A DNA stretch of 59,873 nucleotides from the NCBI GenBank assembly GCA_016866215.1, contig VGNE01000019.1, positions 1 through 59,873 of the forward strand, given 5' to 3'. Positions 1 to 7,826 of this stretch are shown one piece after another. The number at the start of each line of letters is the position of its first letter. Position 1 is the stretch's first letter. A program made the position numbers and the translations under genes. The notes beneath the pieces are model-generated. The model did not search any database. It had not been told where the DNA came from and saw nothing but the letters and a program-made list of their open reading frames with translations. The stretch comes from Chloroflexota bacterium. GTDB taxonomy: Bacteria > Chloroflexota > Anaerolineae > Anaerolineales > Villigracilaceae.

Positions 1-155
1 GCGGTTTTGACCTTCCGGATGAATGCCATGGATCCAATTTTAGCCCATTACCAAACCCGTTAGTGTCCCGATTATTCTGTTTTCCCTCTCCAATTCCCAT
101 AAAAATCGAGGCTGTGAGAAACTCAGGTAAAGAACCCGGAGGTCTTTTAATAGCC
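1..155. other. Left edge, no assignable gene
   Basis: No recognisable gene. On the minus strand an ATG at 98-100 opens a frame that stays open for 33 codons to the window edge, rich in Gly, Asn and Lys. It has no convincing ribosome binding site and matches no family I recognise. It could be the 5' end of a gene lying mostly outside the window, or chance. Confidence 0.15.
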
Positions 156-188
156 AAGTGACAGTCACCTTAAAGGTGACTGTCACTT
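156..188. repeat. 33-bp nested palindrome, copy 1
   Basis: Perfect 16-bp inverted repeat around a single central base (arm AAGTGACAGTCACCTT). Each arm itself contains the palindrome GTGAC-N-GTCAC. It abuts the stop codon of the homoserine dehydrogenase gene. No T-run follows on the minus strand, so it is not a classical intrinsic terminator. It is identical to the copy before rlmB. Confidence 0.9.
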
Positions 189-1255
189 TATTGCTTCACC
201 ACGTTCACAAAATCTGCGAACAAACCATAGGCTGTTTCGACAGGACCACCCATCATGCCTTCGTGTTCAGAGACGATGATGGAATAATCAGGTAAAACAT
301 CGGTGCGAAAGGTTAAGCCGGTGGAGGAGCCCATCATTCCATATAATGGCGAAGCTGAATCAACCAGCTCAGGAGCCACGCGCGCTTCGATGTTTTCGCC
401 CGCGCGTTCTGCAGAAGCCACAAGTTTGTAGCGTTTGCTTTCCGATTTTGCCTTTGCGATCATTTCGGATGTAATTCTACGAATGCCGGTACGTTCCACT
501 TGTTGGGGTTTTAGGGGCGTATCCATTAATACGGTGGCCAGCGCGGCTACTTTAATGGATGCGTCCCAGCCATCTACATCGCCTGATGGGTCTGTTTCTG
601 CAATGCCCACACTCTGACAATATTTCACGGCTGTCTCAAACGATTCGCCGTCTTCCATGCGTGAGAGGATGATATTAGTGGTGGCGTTGATAATGCCTTT
701 AAAGGAGATTAAATCTGCGGCGGGCAGGGCTTCTCGAAAGGTGGAAAATACAGGCGTTCCGCCTAATACCGTTGACTCGAACATGAATCTTTTATTTTTT
801 GAGATGGCAAGCGCGCTCAATTCCTGATAGCCATGGACAACCGTCCCTTTGTTCGCGGTGCTGACGTGCATGCCTGCGTTCAAGGCCGCGCGGACGTGGG
901 TAATGGCGGGCTGGCCGGTTTCATAATTAACGGGTGAGTTTTCAAACATCATGTCAGCTTGTGAGTTTTGGATGACAGCAAGGGAATTGGGAATCGGTAA
1001 CCCTTCGACGTTGCTCAGGGCGGGTTGGGAAATGTTTAAAGGTGAAATATCTTTTCCACTTTCCACCAACACCAATGCTTTTTGAATATCGAGTCCATCG
1101 GGGTTTACAGCGAAACCATGTTTACCTGTGGCAAGGCCTGTGAATGAAAAGGTCAGGTCATATTTGGATTTGAGTAAATCCTGCTTGCGGACCAGAAGCC
1201 TTGCCAGTGCGCGGGCGACATTTCCGAACCCGATCAGTGCGAGTTTGTAGTGCAT
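188..1255 (-). CDS. hom: Homoserine dehydrogenase
   Basis: Predicted to reduce aspartate semialdehyde to homoserine with NAD(P)H, the branch point to threonine and methionine. The N-terminal nucleotide-binding motif GFGNVA is at residues 9-14 and the ANK motif lysine at 136. The catalytic block around E220, D231 and K235 keeps the 11- and 4-residue spacing known for the yeast enzyme. At 355 aa it is the short form without a C-terminal ACT domain, so direct ACT-type threonine feedback is not expected. The start is supported by AAAGGAG eight bases upstream. Residues 77-86 (QPALSNVEGL) are encoded by a copy of a dispersed repeat and look like an insertion between strands of the nucleotide-binding domain. 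Palindromic repeats lie at both ends of the gene. Confidence 0.93.
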   Translation of the reverse strand: MHYKLALIGFGNVARALARLLVRKQDLLKSKYDLTFSFTGLATGKHGFAVNPDGLDIQKALVLVESGKDISPLNISQPALSNVEGLPIPNSLAVIQNSQADMMFENSPVNYETGQPAITHVRAALNAGMHVSTANKGTVVHGYQELSALAISKNKRFMFESTVLGGTPVFSTFREALPAADLISFKGIINATTNIILSRMEDGESFETAVKYCQSVGIAETDPSGDVDGWDASIKVAALATVLMDTPLKPQQVERTGIRRITSEMIAKAKSESKRYKLVASAERAGENIEARVAPELVDSASPLYGMMGSSTGLTFRTDVLPDYSIIVSEHEGMMGGPVETAYGLFADFVNVVKQ

Positions 1256-1273
1256 GTGAGTCTCCTTTAAGCT

Positions 1274-1306
1274 AGGTGACAGTCACTTTAAAAGTGACTG
1301 TCACCT
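1274..1306. repeat. 33-bp nested palindrome, copy 2
   Basis: Perfect 16-bp arms (AGGTGACAGTCACTTT) around one base. Compared with copies 1 and 4 the outer and inner bases are exchanged in a compensated way, so pairing is kept although the sequence differs. It lies two bases after the stop codon of the SCO1664-like gene and just before the ribosome binding site of hom. Confidence 0.9.
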
Positions 1307-1308
1307 TT

Positions 1309-2019
1309 TTATATCGGCGGATATGGAAACGGCCTTCGTCCCTCAAGCGGGCGGGGAAATACTCTGGTTGTGCACAATATTTTTGCGCGGGTTATCAGTG
1401 CGGAGATCTCGCTTGGGCTGAGACAAGACTCGAAGAGGGCAGACCAATTGTCAGTTTGGGAAAGAGGCGCGAGCAAGTCGTCTGGAATTTGCTGACCGGC
1501 GAAGTCCCAGATCACAGTGCGGAGTTTGTCGTCTGCGTTAAAGCAAAGGCCGTGATCAATGGCAAAGAGTTTGCGGGTTTCATCTTCAAAGAATACGTGA
1601 CTGCCTTTGCGGTCGGCATTGTTGGCGAGCAGATCGAATAAAACGACGGGGCGGAGTTTTTGTTTATCTTCAGCGGTGAAGTTGAAATAGTGATACTCAA
1701 CATCGTAATCAAGATACTGCTGTAATGAACCGGGACCGTGAGGACCGTCTTGACGATAGATCGTAAATGGGACAATATGAAAGCCAAGCGCTTCGCTCAA
1801 TTGAAAGGCGGCCACTTCACGCAGAGCAAGGGTTTGATCGGGAAAATCCCACAACGGCTGTTCACCTTTGCTTGGTTTGTAAACGGCTTTGTAATCCACT
1901 CCTTCGTAATGAACTTCCACAAAGAAAGTGTAATTACTTCCAAGCATGAACTGGCCTTTGAGTTCGTATTCGCCTAGTTCGAGGGCGGCTTTGATTGTTT
2001 CGATAGTAGGGGTATTCAT
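1309..2019 (-). CDS. SCO1664-family kinase-like protein
   Basis: A 236-residue protein of the family named after Streptomyces SCO1664 (PI3/PI4-kinase-like fold, substrate unknown). A lysine segment YKPSKGE (47-53), a catalytic-loop-like stretch NADRKGSH (134-141) and FAIDHG (152-157) are in the order expected for a phosphoinositide-kinase-like fold. The start was placed at the ATG opening MNTPTIETIK because the frame further upstream runs into the preceding gene and its hairpin. No strong ribosome binding site is visible. It directly follows the DUF3090 gene on the same strand, a pairing also known in Actinobacteria, which suggests a shared pathway. The physiological role is not known. Confidence 0.75.
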   Translation of the reverse strand: MNTPTIETIKAALELGEYELKGQFMLGSNYTFFVEVHYEGVDYKAVYKPSKGEQPLWDFPDQTLALREVAAFQLSEALGFHIVPFTIYRQDGPHGPGSLQQYLDYDVEYHYFNFTAEDKQKLRPVVLFDLLANNADRKGSHVFFEDETRKLFAIDHGLCFNADDKLRTVIWDFAGQQIPDDLLAPLSQTDNWSALFESCLSPSEISALITRAKILCTTRVFPRPLEGRRPFPYPPI

Positions 2020-2024
2020 TGCTG

Positions 2025-2068
2025 GTCGAAAGTCGAAGGTCGAAAGTTGTTGACCTTTGACTTTCGAC
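2025..2068 (-). repeat. Intercistronic hairpin
   Basis: A 17-bp stem with one mismatch and a 10-base loop, built from the simple unit GTCGAAAGTCGAAGGTC and its complement. It ends six bases before the start codon of the SCO1664-like gene, so it may affect translation or mRNA stability between the two cistrons. Confidence 0.6.
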
Positions 2069-2075
2069 AATGTAT

Positions 2076-2603
2076 TTAATGCAAATGCCCGTTCTTCTTG
2101 GGGCAGAAGTGCCCTTCGGGTTCCATGGGCTGTCCGCATTGCGGGCAAACCGGGCGTCCTCGTGAGGCAACCTCCTGTCCCCAGCGTGCAAGTTGCCGCA
2201 GTTGTGTGCGCGTCGTCCAAAAGCGGACTTGCGCCGCAGAGTCGGGTTCGATTTCTTCGGTCAGTAATTCCTTGGTGAAGATCACAGCGCGGTCGCGGTC
2301 TTTATCATAGCCCAGTCCTATTTCACCCGCGCGGAAAAGCGGGTCTACCGGCGGGTTGATGCGCATGACCTCCTCGACATAATCGCCGGAGGCTTCTTCG
2401 AGGTCCGGGGCTTGCTGGCTGATCTGTGCGAGGAATTGTTCGATACCGATCGCAAGCGACTGCAGCTGCGCCTTTTCAATGATGATGGTAATGGTGCGTT
2501 GTTCCTGATAGGCTTGCAAATAAAAAACGCGCTGGCCGGGTTTGCCAATGGCGTCCGCTGTAATATGGTCACATGGGTCTACATCAATTTCGAAGCGCGG
2601 CAT
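2076..2603 (-). CDS. DUF3090 family protein
   Basis: A 175-residue protein recognised by its N-terminal [17 protein letters not shown] segment and the segment [16 protein letters not shown], typical of DUF3090 (the family of TIGR03847). The last 25 residues carry a zinc-ribbon-like pattern, CPQCG then CPKKNGH. AAAGG lies at a usable distance before the ATG. It is the first gene of a two-gene unit with the SCO1664-like protein. In Actinobacteria a histidine-phosphatase-like gene often joins this pair, but none is seen here. The molecular function is unknown. Confidence 0.8.
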   Translation of the reverse strand: MPRFEIDVDPCDHITADAIGKPGQRVFYLQAYQEQRTITIIIEKAQLQSLAIGIEQFLAQISQQAPDLEEASGDYVEEVMRINPPVDPLFRAGEIGLGYDKDRDRAVIFTKELLTEEIEPDSAAQVRFWTTRTQLRQLARWGQEVASRGRPVCPQCGQPMEPEGHFCPKKNGHLH

Positions 2604-2632
2604 AATTTACCTTTATTAAATCGAGTATACCA

Positions 2633-2734
2633 GACCCCCACCCGTCCTCCCCCAAATCCGACAACTGAAATTATGGTAATTATAAAAAATCTCCATGTCG
2701 GATTTGGGGGAGGTGTCCGAAGGACGGAGGGGGT
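2633..2734. repeat. Imperfect inverted repeat before the mutase gene
   Basis: GC-rich arms of about 30 bases (CCGTCCTCCCCCAAATCCGAC and its complement) separated by an AT-rich centre. The right arm carries a few extra bases around TCCGAAGGA. It looks like a small non-coding dispersed element filling most of the intergenic space. Confidence 0.6.
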
Positions 2735-2740
2735 TATAAT
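2735..2740 (+). promoter_or_regulatory. Candidate -10 box for the mutase gene
   Basis: TATAAT at the edge of the inverted repeat, 28 bases before the ATG, with AAAGGAG between. No convincing -35 box is visible because that region lies in the GC-rich repeat arm. Confidence 0.4.
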
Positions 2741-2768
2741 CTCTTCATCTTCGCCAAAGGAGAGCGCC

Positions 2769-4448
2769 ATGTACGATAAAAAAAAGCTGGATGAATTAAA
2801 AGGCTCATTGGATAAATGGGAGAAGACCTCCCTGAAAAAAGCGCTGGCGCAACTGCCGGAACGCGCCGATGAATTTATTACCACCTCCTCCGAACCGATC
2901 AACAGACTTTACACACCGCTCGATATCGCGGGCATGGATTACGCCTCTTCACTTGGACTTCCAGGCGAGTACCCCTACACAAGAGGCGTCCACCCGACTC
3001 TTCACCGCAGTAAACTGTGGACGATGCGCATGTTCGCAGGCTTCGGCACCGCGGAGGAAACGAACGCGCGCTTCAAATACCTGCTGGAGCAGGGTCAAAC
3101 AGGATTGAGCATTGCCTTCGACCTGGCCACTTTGATGGGCTATGACACGGACCAACCCGAAGCGCTGGGTGAGTTTGGAAAATGCGGCGTGGCGATTTCC
3201 TCCTTGAAAGATATGGAAATTTTATTGGATGGGATTCCGCTCGATAAAGTTTCGTCCAGTATGACCATCAACTCACCGGCCGCGATCATTTGGGCCATGT
3301 ACCTGGCTGCCGCAGAAAAGCAGGGCATACGGCTGGATCAATTACGCGGCACAACTCAAAACGATATTCTCAAGGAATTCATCGCGCAAAAGGAATTTAT
3401 CTTCCCGCCCGAACCATCCATGAGATTGGTGGTGGATACGATGGAATTCGGCGCGCAGAAAGTTCCGCAGTGGAATACGATTTCGATCAGCGGCTATCAC
3501 ATCCGCGAGGCTGGCTCGACTGCCGCGCAGGAATTGGCGTTCACTCTTGCAGATGGACTCGAATATGTCCGCTGGGGCATTGCGCGGGGGATGGATGTGG
3601 ACGATTTCGCGCCGCGTTTGTCTTTCTTCTTCAACGCGCACAATGACTTTTTTGAAGAGATCGCCAAGTATCGCGCGGCCCGCCGCATTTGGGCGCGCGA
3701 GATGCGCGAGACCTTCAAGGCCAAGGATCCGCGCTCGTGGCTATTACGCTTCCACACACAAACAGCGGGAGTTTCATTAACCGCGCAACAGCCTGAGAAC
3801 AATGTGGTGCGTGTTGCAATTCAGGCGCTCGCTGCAGTTTTAGGCGGGACTCAATCTCTGCACACCAACTCGATGGATGAAGCATTGGCTTTGCCCTCCG
3901 AACATTCTGTGACGATTGCCCTGCGAACACAACAGATCATCGCGGAAGAATCCGGCGTGGCGAATACGGTTGATCCGCTCGGGGGCAGTTTCTTCGTCGA
4001 AGCGCAGACCGACCGAATGGAAAAGCGGGTCTACGATTACTTCCACAGGATCGAAGAACTGGGCGGCGTGATTCCTGCCATCGAAAAAGGGTTTTTCCAG
4101 GGCGAGATCGCAGACGCTGCCTATCGCTATCAACGCGAAATTGACAAAGGTATACGCAAGATCGTGGGCGTAAATGCTTATGCCGAAGACAAGCCATACA
4201 CCATTCCAATTTTGAAAATGGACCCGAATGGTTACGACCGACAAGTATCCCGCCTGAACGAAGTTCGTAAGACTCGCGATAGTGGGCGTGTAGGGCAAAC
4301 ATTAGACAGGCTGCGGATCGCCTGCCTGGGCACCGAGAATACGATGCCCTACATCATGGATTGTGTCCATGCTTATTGCACGCTGGGCGAGATCGTGGGA
4401 GTGATGAAGGAAACGTTTGGGGTATACGAAGAAGCGAATTGGATCTAG
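2769..4448 (+). CDS. Acyl-CoA mutase large subunit, IcmA-like
   Basis: Coenzyme-B12-dependent mutase TIM-barrel subunit of 559 aa, without the cobalamin-binding domain, which must come from a separate small subunit not seen here. The CoA/substrate residues T85, R87, Q197 and H244 fall at the same numbers as in Propionibacterium methylmalonyl-CoA mutase. The two residues that select the acyl group differ: F89 replaces Tyr and Q207 replaces Arg. Phe/Gln is the pair known from isobutyryl-CoA mutase. The likely reaction is therefore isobutyryl-CoA to n-butyryl-CoA or a related substrate, not methylmalonyl-CoA. The start has AAAGGAG six bases upstream. An upstream in-frame extension was rejected because it crosses the inverted repeat and the antisense gene. 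Confidence 0.88.
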   Translation: MYDKKKLDELKGSLDKWEKTSLKKALAQLPERADEFITTSSEPINRLYTPLDIAGMDYASSLGLPGEYPYTRGVHPTLHRSKLWTMRMFAGFGTAEETNARFKYLLEQGQTGLSIAFDLATLMGYDTDQPEALGEFGKCGVAISSLKDMEILLDGIPLDKVSSSMTINSPAAIIWAMYLAAAEKQGIRLDQLRGTTQNDILKEFIAQKEFIFPPEPSMRLVVDTMEFGAQKVPQWNTISISGYHIREAGSTAAQELAFTLADGLEYVRWGIARGMDVDDFAPRLSFFFNAHNDFFEEIAKYRAARRIWAREMRETFKAKDPRSWLLRFHTQTAGVSLTAQQPENNVVRVAIQALAAVLGGTQSLHTNSMDEALALPSEHSVTIALRTQQIIAEESGVANTVDPLGGSFFVEAQTDRMEKRVYDYFHRIEELGGVIPAIEKGFFQGEIADAAYRYQREIDKGIRKIVGVNAYAEDKPYTIPILKMDPNGYDRQVSRLNEVRKTRDSGRVGQTLDRLRIACLGTENTMPYIMDCVHAYCTLGEIVGVMKETFGVYEEANWI

Positions 4449-4475
4449 CAAAATGTCAGGTGACATATGAAACAA

Positions 4476-4508
4476 AAAACTGACCTGTCTTATCAACAGG
4501 TCAGTTTT
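4476..4508. terminator. Bidirectional terminator
   Basis: A 13-bp perfect stem (AAAACTGACCTGT) with a 7-base loop, A-rich on one side and T-rich on the other. It lies between the convergent mutase and channel-like genes, so it can serve both. Confidence 0.85.
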
Positions 4509-4538
4509 CTTATTTATTCAATTGTAAAAAACGAGGAA

Positions 4539-6008
4539 CTATTTCTTGGGCTTGAACCACTTCTCAAGTTGACCAGCCGCCGCATCGCGTCCGCCCAACC
4601 CAAAGGCCAGCGCAAATGCCGCGCCGACCGCGAGCAGGACGATTTGAAGCAACGTGCCAGCCAAGACAACGCCAACCTGGGTAAGCGCCATGCCCGCGAC
4701 GAAGATCAGGATCGCCCAGCGGGCAATGTTCGCGAGGAAGGAGGCGTCACTACCGCCGGTTGTCATGATCACACTGGAGGCGATGTTGGAGAGGTAAATG
4801 CCCGCAAGAAAAATTACGATCGCGAACAGAACCTGCCCACCGAAGGTCATCAATGTTCCAACCAAAGCGGCGATGGCTGTCAATCCAACCGACTGGGCGG
4901 TGCCTTGCACGGCGATTAACATCACCGCGACCAAAACCACATACCCCACCACATTGGAAAGTTCAGCGCCTTTGGCGGTTTTGAATCCGAGCGCGGCCGG
5001 CAGACGATTGACGCCGATGCCCGCCGAAATGCTTGTGGCAACTTCAGAGACGAACTTGGCTACATAGTAAGCCAGTCCCAGGACGACGGCCGCGCCCAGC
5101 ACACTGAGAATGGTGCCATTGACCTTTGCAAGAACCTGGTCACTGATCGCGGATAACACATCGAGGTTGAGGACCCTCAAGGCCTGTCCGATCACTGCCA
5201 CCATGACAAAGACATATACCACGGTTCCCAACAAGGTGGAGAGGGATTGCGCGTTTTGAGCCTTGCTCAAACCGACGCGTTCACCGTACGAATCCACGCC
5301 GAGGCCTTCAAGGAAGCCGGTCACCACCTGGCGGAGAATGCGCGCGAACAAACTGCCCAGGACTAGGATAATGACTGCGCCAATCACACCGGGGATGTAC
5401 CCGAGGACCTGGTTGACCAGTCCCTGAACGGAACTGGCGGTATCGCCGAGTCCGATCGCGCCGAGAATGGAAGGCATGAAAACAAGGAAGGTCAGCCAGA
5501 ACACGGCGCGTCCGACAGAGTTATTCATGTTTTCAGTTTTGCCTTTGGCAACTTTTTCACCGAGGCGTTCATCCAGGCGGGTTGCATTCAAAATGCGCAC
5601 TACCAGGAATTTGAGCAGGCTGGCAACCAGCCAGGCTACCAAAAGGAAAACCCCAACATTCACCAGCTTGCCAAACCACTCAGCCAGTAATGCGCCGAGC
5701 GGTGATTGCACTGCCGCTGTGTCGATGCCGGCGACATTTTGAGCAAAGACTGCCAACTGCCATATGGCAAAAACAAACAGCGCCCAGAAGGCGAAGCCGC
5801 TGACCCATCTGGTGATGTCGGTCTTTGTGCCCAAAGAATCTGAGACACGCTGATCCAGCCGGGCGCGCTCAAGAGCCTTACGTACAAGGAATGCGCCGAT
5901 GCGGGCCACGATCCACGCCAAGAACAGACCTACGATAATGACCAAAATGGGGACGAGGAGGCCGGCGGTGGTGCCTAGATTTGCGAGAATTTCATTTAGA
6001 AAATCCAT
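4539..6008 (-). CDS. Multi-repeat membrane channel-like protein
   Basis: A 489-residue integral membrane protein with about ten hydrophobic segments. A unit of one membrane helix followed by an amphipathic stretch recurs at least four times, with the linkers RARLDQRVSDSLG, ATRLDERLG, GVDSYGERVG and GVNRLPAALG. This is the conserved-TM-helix repeat found next to MscS channel domains, but I see no MscS beta-domain, so calling it a mechanosensitive channel is only an analogy. It ends in a short charged tail (EKWFKPKK). The start has a strong AAAAGGAG. It is transcribed alone, convergent with the mutase. Confidence 0.7.
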   Translation of the reverse strand: MDFLNEILANLGTTAGLLVPILVIIVGLFLAWIVARIGAFLVRKALERARLDQRVSDSLGTKTDITRWVSGFAFWALFVFAIWQLAVFAQNVAGIDTAAVQSPLGALLAEWFGKLVNVGVFLLVAWLVASLLKFLVVRILNATRLDERLGEKVAKGKTENMNNSVGRAVFWLTFLVFMPSILGAIGLGDTASSVQGLVNQVLGYIPGVIGAVIILVLGSLFARILRQVVTGFLEGLGVDSYGERVGLSKAQNAQSLSTLLGTVVYVFVMVAVIGQALRVLNLDVLSAISDQVLAKVNGTILSVLGAAVVLGLAYYVAKFVSEVATSISAGIGVNRLPAALGFKTAKGAELSNVVGYVVLVAVMLIAVQGTAQSVGLTAIAALVGTLMTFGGQVLFAIVIFLAGIYLSNIASSVIMTTGGSDASFLANIARWAILIFVAGMALTQVGVVLAGTLLQIVLLAVGAAFALAFGLGGRDAAAGQLEKWFKPKK

Positions 6009-6146
6009 GGTATGACTCCTTTTGTAAGATTCGGTTTTCTACACTGAATAGAACACCCTGGATTCAGAAAGGTTGTTCTCGAATCACAGGCTGTGCCGAG
6101 ACCGGCGGAAGGCCAGACTTTGCCTGCAACCTTCCCTGCTTCCGGT

Positions 6147-7553
6147 TTAGCCTTCTCTTCGCATCTTCAACAACTTTTGAATGCGTTCATATTTCTCACG
6201 TGAGAGTGGATACGACCAGGCCAGGATAATTGTCCCCAATAATATCGCCACACCGATAAATGAATCCATCAAGCGGATGGCAAGCAGCGCGGAATCGGGC
6301 TGGGTAAATTGAGTCACACCCTCGGGCGGAGATTGATAGCCCGACCAGCCCAAAATTTGCAAAGTAACAAAGATGACCAGCGCGCCGGTCAACTTGCGGA
6401 TCAGGGTGCGGATGCCGTAATAAATTCCCTCCTGCCTGCGGCCTGTGCGCAATTCATCCCAGTCGATCACGTCGGGCAAAATGGAATCAGGCAATATGTA
6501 GGCGGCCGAAACACCGATGCCTGCCAGCGCGGCGATGACCAGCAGGTAGGTCACTTCACCGGGCTGAATGGTGAAGAGCATGGCCTGGACAATGATCCAG
6601 GCGGTCATGCCCGCGATATAGGCCTGGATCTTGTTGTATCGTTTTGCAAACCATAACCAGAATGGCACGAACAAAATACAGACCCCCATCAGCACGCCAA
6701 AGAAAGCGGATTCAAGCGCGAGGTCAACGCCGAAGACGGTGATCTTGGCCAGCAAATTCCCCCCTGCCACCCAATACAATAAAAAGAATGGAAAGGTGAT
6801 GGCAACCATATCCACGGCCGACCAGTTGAACATGTAAATGCCCGCCGCATAACGGAAGGGGATATTCTGCCAGGCATGACGCAAGGTTTCTCGAAAAGGG
6901 ATCGACTCCTGCTGTTCTTCTGCATAGCGTTCGCGCACGAGCAAGCCAATGAAGAAAATTGGAAGCGAACCCACCGCGCCGAAGATGGCGCCCGCCAGCA
7001 AAAAACCCTGTTGCTGCGAACCGCCGCCGATAATGACCGCATCCACGATCATGGGCGCGGCAATCACAATCGTCATAGCGGATAATAACTGGAAGACGGT
7101 GCGAAAACTTGAAAGCGAAGTGCGTTCGTCGTAGTCCTGGGTCAGTTCGGGAGTCAAGGCAAGATACGGCATTGCCACGAGTGTGGTCAATGTGTCAGAG
7201 ATCATAAAAGCGAGAGTCACATAAATCAGCAGACCGATCTGGCTATCCCAATTGGGCGCAGACCAAAGCATCATAAAACTTAATCCAAATGGAAAGGCAA
7301 ACCACAACAGGAAGGGACGCCTGCGCCCGAGCTTTGATTTCATGCGGTCGCTCAGGGTGCCAATGAGCGGGTCGTTGACGGCGTCCCACACAATTCCCAC
7401 CAACGCGCCAATGGAGGCCAGCCGCGGTTCAATGCCGACCACGTCCGTCAGGTATAACGCATAAAAAATCGAACGCATCATCCCAATGCCGGCAATCCCC
7501 CAATCGCCGGAACCATATAAGAGTTTTAACCACAAGGGAAGTTTATGTTTCAT
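6147..7553 (-). CDS. GPH-family sugar:cation symporter
   Basis: A major-facilitator-type transporter of the glycoside-pentoside-hexuronide group (MelB-like), 468 aa with about 12 membrane segments. The cytoplasmic loop DAVNDPLIGTLSDRMKSKLG followed by RRRP is the MelB signature. The probable role is cation-coupled uptake of a sugar or glycoside. The start was set at MKHKLPLWLK because the sequence upstream does not look like an N-terminus of this family; a start 13 codons earlier is possible and neither has a clear ribosome binding site. No sugar-catabolic gene lies next to it; the only glycosidase of the window is 42 kb away. Confidence 0.82.
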   Translation of the reverse strand: MKHKLPLWLKLLYGSGDWGIAGIGMMRSIFYALYLTDVVGIEPRLASIGALVGIVWDAVNDPLIGTLSDRMKSKLGRRRPFLLWFAFPFGLSFMMLWSAPNWDSQIGLLIYVTLAFMISDTLTTLVAMPYLALTPELTQDYDERTSLSSFRTVFQLLSAMTIVIAAPMIVDAVIIGGGSQQQGFLLAGAIFGAVGSLPIFFIGLLVRERYAEEQQESIPFRETLRHAWQNIPFRYAAGIYMFNWSAVDMVAITFPFFLLYWVAGGNLLAKITVFGVDLALESAFFGVLMGVCILFVPFWLWFAKRYNKIQAYIAGMTAWIIVQAMLFTIQPGEVTYLLVIAALAGIGVSAAYILPDSILPDVIDWDELRTGRRQEGIYYGIRTLIRKLTGALVIFVTLQILGWSGYQSPPEGVTQFTQPDSALLAIRLMDSFIGVAILLGTIILAWSYPLSREKYERIQKLLKMRREG

Positions 7554-7641
7554 ACAAAAAATTCTTGTTAAAGAGTTCGGCAAGTGTAGCATGAAATGAC
7601 AAATATTCTTTCCGGTCGTGATAAATCTTTATTACTCTGTG

Positions 7642-7764
7642 ACCTTACGCACCCTCACCGCTTCGACAGGCTCAGCGCGGCGCCTAGCCCTCTCCCGAAG
7701 GGAGAGGGGACTCCCTTCCCCTGCGGGGGAAGGGTTGGGGATGAGGGAGAACATTGCGTAAGGT
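7642..7764. mobile_element. MITE-like element with composite repeat
   Basis: A 123-bp intergenic block between divergent genes, bounded by the inverted pair ACCTTACGCA / TGCGTAAGGT. Inside it carries CTTCGACAGGCTCAG followed by the hairpin CCCTCTCCCGAAGGGAGAGG and a second hairpin CCCTTCCCC/GGGGAAGGG. The terminal TGCGTAAGGT recurs just after the stop codon of the probable transposase at the right end of the window, which suggests a non-autonomous relative of that element. No protein is encoded. Confidence 0.55.
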
Positions 7765-7813
7765 GCGTTACTCACACTCGCCGCTCGAGTCAAAGTTATT
7801 GAACATTTGGGGA

Positions 7814-7819
7814 TAAAAT
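7814..7819 (+). promoter_or_regulatory. Candidate leaderless -10 box (yprB-like gene)
   Basis: TAAAAT ends seven bases before the ATG of the yprB-like gene, so transcription would begin at or next to the start codon. There is no ribosome binding site. Confidence 0.4.
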
Positions 7820-7826
7820 AGACCTC

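Noticed and set aside
2412-2768. In-frame extension of the mutase gene upstream of 2769
   Set aside because: It overlaps the DUF3090 gene on the other strand and crosses the intergenic inverted repeat; the ATG at 2769 has a strong ribosome binding site and gives the normal family length.
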